Source: Clostridiales bacterium
GTDB taxonomy: Bacteria; Bacillota; Clostridia; Oscillospirales; Oscillospiraceae
Length of the DNA: 15,426 bases
Reading direction: 5' to 3'
NCBI GenBank assembly: GCA_012728025.1
Contig: JAAYFX010000033.1
Location: 1-15,426 of the forward strand
Part shown: positions 7,003-13,036 of the stretch, one piece after another
Layout of the letters: each line of letters opens with the position of its first letter
How positions within the stretch are numbered: position 1 is the first letter of the stretch
Translations under genes and position numbers: made by a program
The notes under the pieces: model-generated
The model's input: only the letters and a program-made list of their open reading frames with translations
What the model was told of the DNA's origin: nothing
Databases searched by the model: none

Positions 7003-8430
7003 ATGAACGATAAAAGCAATGACAATATAAGCGGCATAGAAGCAGGAAGGAGTGCGTCCCCTCAAAGCTCGGAATACCGCTATACGAAAGAGGACATACC
7101 CCATCATTCATATATGGACGCAAGCTATGCCCCCAGTGGTGAAGGCCCCGAGGCTCCCAGAAGCTATTATACCCCGCCTCAAAAGCCCCCAGCGGCTAAA
7201 AAGGAAAAGGAAAAAAAAGCGAATAAAAATATAGGTATGGTTCAGCTAATTTGCGCCTTGCTGATTTGTGCCCTTTTAGGCGGTCTGGGCGGCGGCGCCA
7301 TAGTTTCTTGGCTGGATTCCAGCCAAAACAGCGGCTCTGATGCCGTTTCCCAAGGGCAGGTTGTGGTAACGGCCGCCCCTGTGGAGCAAGCCCCCACAGC
7401 TGCCCCTGTGGTCACAGGCTCTATTTTAAGCGGTTCGGAGATATACAGTCTTGGCTGTATGCAGGCTGTTGCCATCACAACGGAGATAACTTACACAAAC
7501 TATTTCGGTATGCAGACCTCCATGCCTGTCTCCGGCTCTGGTTTTATCGCCACAGAAGATGGCTATATAGTAACCAATTACCATGTAATTGAAGAAGCTC
7601 AAAAAGGTGGCTATGATATTTCCGTTGTCTTATACAGCGGCGAGAGTTATAAGGCAAAAATCATAGGCACAGAGGAGCAAAACGACATTGCCGTCCTTAA
7701 GATAGACGCCAAAGGTCTATCTGCCGCCACCCTTGGAAACAGCGGCAATATGCAGGTAGGTGAAACGGTATACGCCATTGGAAATCCCTTGGGGGAACTT
7801 TCCTTCACTATGACCAGCGGCATGGTAAGCGCCTTGGATAGGGAAATTACAACATCCAACAGCAACACCGGTGCCACCATAACAAACAATATGTTCCAAA
7901 TTGACGCCGCTGTAAATCAGGGCAACTCCGGCGGGCCTGTCTATAATGTTCGGGGTGAGGTCATAGGAATTGTAACAGCAAAATATACCTCCACAGGTGT
8001 TGAGGGTCTTGGTTTTGCAATACCCATAAACGATGTGGCATCCATTGTAAACGAGTTGACCGAAAAGGGCTATGTCAGCGGCAAGCCCAGCTTCGGCATT
8101 ATAGCAACCACTGTGGAGCAATCTATCGCTCAGTATTTTAATATGGTTGAGGGGGCATATATCTACTCTATCAACTCTGGAAGCTGCAGCGAAAATGCGG
8201 GGCTGGCAGTGGGTGATATTATAACCGCCATAGACGGCTTTGAGGTGAAAAGCTCCTCCGCTCTAACCAGTCAAAAGAAAAAATATAACGCCGGAGACAC
8301 TGTCACCCTCACCATCTACCGTTCCGGCGAATACCTCGAGGTCGACGTTGTGCTGGACGAGGAGGTTCCGGCAAGCGGCGTTTCAAAACCCGAGCCAAAA
8401 CCCCAGCCTTCAGTTGTTCCTAAGCAATAA
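7003..8430 (+). CDS. htrA: HtrA/DegP-like membrane-anchored serine protease with PDZ domain
   Basis: A 475-residue envelope quality-control protease. Residues 1-76 are a hydrophilic, Tyr/Pro-rich tail ending in a Lys-rich patch 'KKEKEKKANKN', so it should be cytoplasmic. A membrane span covers about 78-103, with a Gly-rich second half. A low-complexity Ala/Pro/Val linker (about 119-138) leads to a trypsin-like domain with the complete triad H194 (TNYHVI), D228 (NDIAVL) and S309 (GNSGGP). One PDZ domain spans about 363-452 and the protein closes with a Pro-rich tail. The fold therefore lies outside the membrane and would degrade misfolded exported proteins. The ATG at 7003 follows GGGGAGG at 6989-6995. 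The gene stands alone, divergent from an XRE regulator and followed by a terminator. The family assignment is firm; which HtrA paralogue it is cannot be said. Confidence 0.95.
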   Translation: MNDKSNDNISGIEAGRSASPQSSEYRYTKEDIPHHSYMDASYAPSGEGPEAPRSYYTPPQKPPAAKKEKEKKANKNIGMVQLICALLICALLGGLGGGAIVSWLDSSQNSGSDAVSQGQVVVTAAPVEQAPTAAPVVTGSILSGSEIYSLGCMQAVAITTEITYTNYFGMQTSMPVSGSGFIATEDGYIVTNYHVIEEAQKGGYDISVVLYSGESYKAKIIGTEEQNDIAVLKIDAKGLSAATLGNSGNMQVGETVYAIGNPLGELSFTMTSGMVSALDREITTSNSNTGATITNNMFQIDAAVNQGNSGGPVYNVRGEVIGIVTAKYTSTGVEGLGFAIPINDVASIVNELTEKGYVSGKPSFGIIATTVEQSIAQYFNMVEGAYIYSINSGSCSENAGLAVGDIITAIDGFEVKSSSALTSQKKKYNAGDTVTLTIYRSGEYLEVDVVLDEEVPASGVSKPEPKPQPSVVPKQ

Positions 8431-8484
8431 AATCCAAAACTATGGTTTTTAATGTTTCTTCTCCCTATATTTTTAAAAGTTTTA

Positions 8485-8516
8485 AAAAACCCAGTCATAT
8501 AGACTGGGTTTTTCTT
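8485..8516 (+). terminator. Intrinsic terminator after htrA
   Basis: AAAAACCCAGTC (8485-8496) pairs with GACTGGGTTTTT (8502-8513) around ATATA, followed by more T. The left A-run lets it act on the minus strand too, against read-through from ilvA, whose stop is at 8556. Confidence 0.9.
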
Positions 8517-8555
8517 TTGCCTTTTTAGTTTTATTGTCTTTTATTCATCAGAAAA

Positions 8556-9752
8556 TCAGCTTATTACCCTCAGGCCAATAGAGTTAAGCTCATTTTTTAT
8601 TTCGGTAATCTGTTCAAAATCACGAGTCTCCACCTGCAAAGACAAAAAGCAGGAGTTTATTGCCATGTTTTCGTCACTGCGATTATACTGGACGGATACC
8701 ACGTTGCCGCCCTTTTTCGCAATAGTTTTTGAAACCAGCTCCAGTTGCCCCGGTTTATCGGTAAGGGCTATGACCAAATTTACAAACCTTCCGGATTTTA
8801 AAAGGCCACGATTTATAACACGACTTAAAATATTTACGTCTATATTCCCGCCGGAGACAAGGCACACAGCCTTTTTGCCTTTTATGTCCACCTTGCCAAA
8901 CATGGCCGCCGCCACAGAAACTGCCCCCGCCCCCTCGGCGATAAGCTTCTGCTGCTCAATAAGGGTTAAAACCGCTGTTGCAACCTCATCATCTGTTACA
9001 GTTACCACCTCGTCCACATAACGGCTGACAATTCCAAAGGTGTTGTCCCCCGGTCTTTTCACAGCGATACCATCGGCGAAGGTGGAAACACATTCCAACT
9101 CCTCGATAAGCCCATGCTCCAGAGAATTAAGCATACAAGGCGCTCCGGAAACCTGAACCCCGTATACCTTGCACTGGGGCTTAAGGCTCTTAACAGCATA
9201 GGCAAGGCCGGAAATAAGCCCTCCGCCGCCAATGGGGACTATAACAGCATCAATATCCGGAAGCTGCTCTAAAAGCTCTAAGCCTATGGTGCCCTGACCT
9301 GCTATTACGTCCTCGTCGTCAAAGGGGTGGATAAACACCCTGCCCTCTTTTTCCTCCAGCTCCCGAGCTTTTTTGTAAGCGTCGTCGTACACGCCGTTAA
9401 CCAAAACCACTTGGGCACCATAGCGCTTTGTGGCTTCAATTTTGCTTATGGGCGCACTGTCCGGCAGGCATATTTTAGAGGAAATGCCCTCCATGGTTGC
9501 TGCCCTTGCCACTCCCTGAGCATGGTTTCCTGCACTGCAGGCTATAACACCTTTTTGCTTTTCCTCTTGGGAAAGCTGGCTTATTTTGTAATATGCCCCT
9601 CGAACCTTAAAAGAACCTGTTGTTTGCAGATTTTCGGTTTTAAGGTATACTTCCCCCTCGGTGGGGATATTCGGCGCATAAATAAGGTCTGTGCGTCGGA
9701 TAACGTTTTTCATGGAAAACGCAGCATGATAAATCTTATCCAGACTAAGCAT
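8556..9752 (-). CDS. ilvA: Threonine ammonia-lyase (threonine deaminase) with C-terminal ACT domain
   Basis: A 398-residue PLP enzyme that turns threonine into 2-oxobutanoate and ammonia, the first committed step to isoleucine. The fold-type II domain has the Schiff-base lysine K49 in 'TGSFKVRGA', the substrate loop 'SAGNHAQG' at 73-80 and the phosphate-binding 'GGGGL' at 175-179. A single ACT-like regulatory domain covers about 325-398 ('NLVIALTDKPGQLELVSKTI'). The length fits the roughly 400-residue form with one ACT domain rather than the E. coli IlvA of about 510 residues. Family members of this size include both biosynthetic and catabolic enzymes. The leader decides in favour of biosynthesis: the gene is controlled by a T-box with an apparent isoleucine specifier. 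The ATG at 9752 has AGAAGGAA about 8 bp upstream. No other branched-chain gene is adjacent. Confidence 0.94.
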   Translation of the reverse strand: MLSLDKIYHAAFSMKNVIRRTDLIYAPNIPTEGEVYLKTENLQTTGSFKVRGAYYKISQLSQEEKQKGVIACSAGNHAQGVARAATMEGISSKICLPDSAPISKIEATKRYGAQVVLVNGVYDDAYKKARELEEKEGRVFIHPFDDEDVIAGQGTIGLELLEQLPDIDAVIVPIGGGGLISGLAYAVKSLKPQCKVYGVQVSGAPCMLNSLEHGLIEELECVSTFADGIAVKRPGDNTFGIVSRYVDEVVTVTDDEVATAVLTLIEQQKLIAEGAGAVSVAAAMFGKVDIKGKKAVCLVSGGNIDVNILSRVINRGLLKSGRFVNLVIALTDKPGQLELVSKTIAKKGGNVVSVQYNRSDENMAINSCFLSLQVETRDFEQITEIKNELNSIGLRVIS

Positions 9753-9778
9753 AAAATCATTCCTTCTCTGAGTTATAT

Positions 9779-9825
9779 TTGCCGCCCCACATTTTTATAA
9801 GCAGGTGGTCAAAACATGGCGGCAA
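9779..9825 (-). repeat. 8-bp inverted repeat between the T-box terminator and ilvA
   Basis: TTGCCGCC (9779-9786) and GGCGGCAA (9818-9825) are exact inverted repeats 31 bp apart, and an inner CCAC/GTGG pair could lengthen the hairpin. It lies in the roughly 110-nt untranslated segment after the T-box terminator, upstream of the ilvA ribosome site. It might influence RNA stability or translation; nothing more can be seen. Confidence 0.4.
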
Positions 9826-9861
9826 GCCTTCTTAGCTTTGCCGTATAATACTATGGAAAAC

Positions 9862-9892
9862 AAAAAAGCCCCGTCTCCGAAAGAGACGAAGC
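9862..9892 (-). terminator. T-box regulated intrinsic terminator
   Basis: On the minus strand CGTCTC (9888-9883) pairs with GAGACG (9877-9872) around TTTCG, with an outer GC/GC pair, then TTTTTT at 9867-9862. The CTCT at 9885-9882 can instead pair with the AGAG just before the T-box core, so the terminator and antiterminator exclude each other. Confidence 0.88.
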
Positions 9893-10155
9893 TTTAAAAA
9901 AAGTTCCGCGGTACCACTCTAAATTGCTCAAAACGAGCCCCTCAAAGACGCCATAAAGCGTCTGCCCCTATAACGGGAGGGACCCGATGGAGCTTACTTT
10001 CAGGAGAAATCCCGTTTCGGCCCACAACTCCGAGGTGATACGAAATAAGCAACCGCTGCTGCCTTGCACCCTCCGGCAGCTCTCTGAAAGCGGCAAACGC
10101 TTTTCCCTGTCCTCATCAACGTTTTTCACAGTCATAATTTAGTGTGCAAAAGCAC
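9862..10155 (-). ncRNA. T-box riboswitch leader of ilvA, apparent isoleucine specificity
   Basis: The minus strand holds the T-box signature AGAGTGGTACCGCGG at 9920-9906, which binds the 3' end of uncharged tRNA. Stem I lies upstream, with the arms GAGG and CCTC around an internal loop and an apical region with GGTGCAAGG. The 3' side of the specifier loop reads CGTATCACCTC, and the ATC at 10039-10037, followed by A, would be the specifier codon for isoleucine. A further hairpin (GACGC/GCGTC) lies between stem I and the T-box, and a terminator follows. Known T-boxes let transcription continue when the matching tRNA is uncharged, so this leader should induce threonine deaminase on isoleucine starvation. 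The class is certain; the specifier reading is a manual fold. Confidence 0.93.
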
Positions 10156-10161
10156 AGGTAA

Positions 10162-10190
10162 ACTATACAAGGTTTCTCCATGTATGTCAA
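10162..10190 (-). promoter_or_regulatory. Promoter of the T-box/ilvA transcript
   Basis: On the minus strand a consensus TTGACA (10190-10185) and TATAGT (10167-10162) are 17 bp apart. Transcription would start near 10155, directly ahead of the T-box leader. Confidence 0.88.
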
Positions 10191-10214
10191 TAGTAATAAT
10201 AATCAGTATTTAAT

Positions 10215-10232
10215 AAATCCGAGACAGGATTT
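10215..10232 (-). terminator. Weak terminator candidate after folA
   Basis: AAATCC and GGATTT pair around a six-base loop just after the folA stop codon, followed on the minus strand by an AT-rich ATTAAAT rather than a clean T-run. It may only slow polymerase ahead of the ilvA promoter. Confidence 0.35.
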
Positions 10233-10240
10233 TGTTTGAA

Positions 10241-10729
10241 TTACTTCCTTTTGTATTCGCAAAAAACGTATCTCAGACCCTCGTATTCTCTTTCTTTGCT
10301 TTGGCTTACAAGGCTCCAGCCTTCGGTGTTGTCAAGGTCTGGAAAAAACCTGTCTGCCTCCGGTGAGGAAAAAACTTTTGTAACAAGGGCTCTTTCACAA
10401 AAAGGAAGCATGGCCCTGTAAACCTCGCCTCCGCCTACAACGAATACTTCCTCTGAAGGAATCCCCGCCACAAGCTCTGCCGCCTGCACAGGCGATGTAA
10501 CAGTTTCAGCCCCTTCTGCCACATAGCCCTGCCTGCCGCTTATAACTATATTGCGCCTGCCTTTAAGGGGCTTCCCCTCCGGCAAAGACTCCAAGGTTTT
10601 GCGTCCCATTATGACAACTTTACCAAGGGTCATATCCCTAAAATACCTTTTATCCTCAGGTATGGAAAATAAAAGGTCATTATCCTTACCTATCCCCCAG
10701 TTTTCACTTACAGCGACGATTGCCTGCAT
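10241..10729 (-). CDS. folA: Dihydrofolate reductase
   Basis: A 162-residue cytoplasmic enzyme that reduces dihydrofolate to tetrahydrofolate with NADPH. Visible landmarks are 'IVAVSENWGIGKDNDLLFSIPEDKRYF' at 4-30, where D26 aligns with the catalytic Asp27 of E. coli, the NADPH segment 'VIMGRKTLESLP' at 39-50 and 'VFVVGGGEVYR' at 95-105. The length is normal for chromosomal DHFR. An exact AGGAGG site lies about 6 bp before the ATG at 10729. It follows thyA by 79 bp on the same strand, and no terminator is seen between them. The pairing makes functional sense: ThyA is the reaction that oxidises the folate cofactor to dihydrofolate, and FolA regenerates it. Confidence 0.97.
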   Translation of the reverse strand: MQAIVAVSENWGIGKDNDLLFSIPEDKRYFRDMTLGKVVIMGRKTLESLPEGKPLKGRRNIVISGRQGYVAEGAETVTSPVQAAELVAGIPSEEVFVVGGGEVYRAMLPFCERALVTKVFSSPEADRFFPDLDNTEGWSLVSQSKEREYEGLRYVFCEYKRK

Positions 10730-10808
10730 GGTATCCTCCTTATATTTGTTTACCTAGCAAATACCGGCCTGAAGCTTATAGACTTAAGCTGTTTTCCAAG
10801 GCTTCATC

Positions 10809-11639
10809 TTAGATTGCCACAGGTATCTTATCTGTAAACTCGTTATATTCGTAAGCCTCCAGCTTAAAGCTGTCTCGGTTAAATTTATAAAAATCATCTA
10901 CACTGCTGTCTAAAATAAACTTCGGTGCCGGATGAGTTTCACCTGCTATGAGCTTTTCAACTATGGGCACATGCCTGTCGTATATATGGGCATCGGCAAT
11001 GATATGCAAAAGCTCCCCCGGCTCTAGCTTTGACACCTGAGCAAACATCATAGTCAGCACAGCGTATTGACAAACGTTCCAGTTGTTGGCCGTCAGCATA
11101 TCCTGAGAGCGCTGGTTTAACACAGCGTTAAGCCTATTGCCCGAAACGTTAAAGGTCATTGAGTAGGCGCAGGGGTAAAGAGCCATTTCTGAAAGGTCTG
11201 AGAAGTTGTATATATTAGTCATAATCCGTCTTGAGTATGGGTTGTGTTTAAGGTCATAAAGAACCTTGTCCACTTGGTCCATATCCCCCTCGGGATAGTG
11301 ATGTTTTATCCCCAGTTGGTAGCCATAGGCTTTGCCGATGGAGCCTTCTTCGTTTGCCCACTGGTCCCAGACACGGGTTTTAAGCTCTTTTACATTATTG
11401 CTTTTCGCCTGCCATATCCATAAAAGCTCATCCACAGCGGACTTTAAAAAAGTCCGACGGAGGGTGAGTATGGGAAATTCCTTTGAAAGGTCATAGCGGT
11501 TGACTATGCCGAATTTTTTAATCGTATGAGCCTTTTCGCCGTCCTCCCAGCGGGGTCTTACCTCTTGCTCCCTGTCCCAAACGCCCTCCTTAAGAATTTC
11601 TCTGCAATTTTGTATAAAAATGTTGTCTGCCCTGCTCAT
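10809..11639 (-). CDS. thyA: Thymidylate synthase ThyA
   Basis: A 276-residue cytoplasmic enzyme that methylates dUMP to dTMP using methylene-tetrahydrofolate and releases dihydrofolate. The catalytic cysteine is C157 in 'ALYPCAYSMTF', the phosphate-binding arginines are R137-R138 ('YSRRIM') and R177 ('NQRSQD'), and the substrate region continues as 'NNWNVCQYAVL', followed by 'IADAHIYDRHV' with the conserved His and Tyr. Many ThyA proteins have RSCD here; this one has RSQD, as I would expect for part of the Bacillota branch, and no essential residue is missing. The presence of this classical type means the cell need not depend on flavin-dependent ThyX. The ATG at 11639 follows AGAGGAAG. It heads the thyA-folA operon under a clear promoter. 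Confidence 0.96.
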   Translation of the reverse strand: MSRADNIFIQNCREILKEGVWDREQEVRPRWEDGEKAHTIKKFGIVNRYDLSKEFPILTLRRTFLKSAVDELLWIWQAKSNNVKELKTRVWDQWANEEGSIGKAYGYQLGIKHHYPEGDMDQVDKVLYDLKHNPYSRRIMTNIYNFSDLSEMALYPCAYSMTFNVSGNRLNAVLNQRSQDMLTANNWNVCQYAVLTMMFAQVSKLEPGELLHIIADAHIYDRHVPIVEKLIAGETHPAPKFILDSSVDDFYKFNRDSFKLEAYEYNEFTDKIPVAI

Positions 11640-11698
11640 TGTGTTCTTCCTCTCTATGGGGGCTTTGCCCGTCGGAGTTTTAAGTGACAGGTTTCTTT

Positions 11699-11727
11699 AT
11701 TATATATCCTATTGCCATATAAGACAA
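11699..11727 (-). promoter_or_regulatory. Promoter of the thyA-folA operon
   Basis: On the minus strand TTGTCT (11727-11722) and a perfect TATAAT (11704-11699) are 17 bp apart. The start point would be near 11692, giving a 5' leader of about 50 nt before thyA. Confidence 0.8.
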
Positions 11728-11747
11728 GGAATTTTATTTTGGTTAAG

Positions 11748-11785
11748 AAATCCCGCACCTTCTTTGGAAGGTGCGGGATTTTTGT
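11748..11785 (-). terminator. Strong terminator of the fadN-fadA operon
   Basis: AAATCCCGCACCTTC (11748-11762) and GAAGGTGCGGGATTT (11767-11781) form a perfect 15-bp stem with a TTTG loop. It lies about 40 bp after the thiolase stop codon. The T-run is better on plus (ATTTTT) than on minus (ATTTCTT), but only minus-strand genes flank it, so its role is to end the thiolase transcript and shield the thyA promoter. Confidence 0.88.
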
Positions 11786-11821
11786 GTGTTATATATTATG
11801 AGAATTTAGAGCAAGTATGAA

Positions 11822-13021
11822 TTAGTCGCACATCTCAAAGACACCAGCAGCACCCATACCGCCACCGATGCACATGGAGACAACACCGTGCTTCTTGCCA
11901 CGACGCTTAAGCTCGGAAAGGAGCTTGCAGGTCAGGAAAGCACCTGTGCAGCCTAGGGGGTGACCAAGAGCAATGCCGCCGCCTAAGGGGTTAACGTCGT
12001 CCATACGGTCTTCAAGGCCAAGCTCTTTGACGCAGGCAAGAGCCTGAGAAGCAAAGGCTTCGTTAAGCTCGTAAACGTCGATGTCATCCTTGGTGAGACC
12101 TGCAATCTTAAGTGCCTTGGGGATGGCATGGATGGGGCCGAGTCCCATGTACTCAGGCTCGCAGCCGGCAACAGCATAGCTGACGAACTTTGCAATGGGC
12201 TTAAGTCCCAGCTCTTCGGCCTTTTCACGGCTCATGACGACAACAGCAGCAGCAGCGTCGTTCATCTGGGAAGCGTTACCGGCGGTAACTGTTCCGACTT
12301 TGGGGATGAAGGCGGGACGAAGCTTCTGCATGGTTTCCATGTTAAGCCCGTAACGGATGCCCTCGTCGGTGTTAAAGGTTTCGGTGTACTTTTCAACCTT
12401 GCCGTCCTTGTTTATTCTGGTTTTTACAGCGTCAACAGGGATGATTTCGTCAGCAAACTTGCCAGCCTTCTGAGCGGCTTCGGCACGGTTGTGGCTCATC
12501 ATGCCGTACTTATCCTGCTCTTCACGGCTGAGTTCAAACCTTTTGGCAACGTTTTCAGCGGTAATACCCATCTGAGTGTATGCCTTGGGGTTTTCGGTCA
12601 TAAGACCTACCTCGGTGGTAGCAAGGCCGCCGCCCATGGCTATCATGGACATTGTCTCAACGCCGCCGGCGAGGATAACGTCTGCCTGTCCTGCCATAAT
12701 GGCGTTTGCGCCCATGGCAATGGCCTGAAGGCCGGAGGAGCAGAAACGGTTTACGGTCTGGGCGGGAACTTCCTCAGGAATTCCGGCCTTAAGCATGATA
12801 TAACGGGCAACGTTATTTCCCTGCTCTGCTTCCTGAAAAGCGCAGCCGAGGATAACGTCGTCAATGTCTTTGGGGTCAAGCTGGGGGACTTTTGCAAGAA
12901 CACCCTTAAGAACCTGAGATGCATAAGCTTCAGGTCTTGTGTCCTTCAGCGTACCGCGCTTTGCTCTGCCGATAGCACTGCGTCCGTATGCTACTATTAC
13001 AGCTTCTCTGATTTCACTCAT
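11822..13021 (-). CDS. fadA: Thiolase (acetyl-CoA C-acyltransferase/acetyltransferase), FadA-like
   Basis: A 399-residue thiolase. The acyl-accepting nucleophile is C94 in 'NRFCSSGLQ'; the other catalytic elements are N320-EAF, H354 in 'GHPLG' and C384 in 'CIGGG'. Enzymes of this family either cleave 3-ketoacyl-CoA with CoA (degradation) or condense two acetyl-CoA (synthesis). The sequence alone does not decide between them. The neighbour does favour beta-oxidation: the upstream gene is a FadN-type dehydrogenase/hydratase, and the order matches the fadN-fadA pair of Bacillus. Only 15 bp separate the two genes, and that gap contains the AGGAGGAG ribosome site, so they are cotranscribed. Codons TTA, CTA and TCA appear to be avoided over much of the gene, in line with high expression. 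An acetoacetyl-CoA thiolase role in butyrate formation is the main alternative. Confidence 0.92.
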   Translation of the reverse strand: MSEIREAVIVAYGRSAIGRAKRGTLKDTRPEAYASQVLKGVLAKVPQLDPKDIDDVILGCAFQEAEQGNNVARYIMLKAGIPEEVPAQTVNRFCSSGLQAIAMGANAIMAGQADVILAGGVETMSMIAMGGGLATTEVGLMTENPKAYTQMGITAENVAKRFELSREEQDKYGMMSHNRAEAAQKAGKFADEIIPVDAVKTRINKDGKVEKYTETFNTDEGIRYGLNMETMQKLRPAFIPKVGTVTAGNASQMNDAAAAVVVMSREKAEELGLKPIAKFVSYAVAGCEPEYMGLGPIHAIPKALKIAGLTKDDIDVYELNEAFASQALACVKELGLEDRMDDVNPLGGGIALGHPLGCTGAFLTCKLLSELKRRGKKHGVVSMCIGGGMGAAGVFEMCD

Positions 13022-13036
13022 TGTTATTTCTCCTCC

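Noticed and set aside
9327..9800. A 157-codon plus-strand frame opposite the start of ilvA
   Set aside because: It overlaps the conserved PLP-site region on the opposite strand and looks like a shadow frame.
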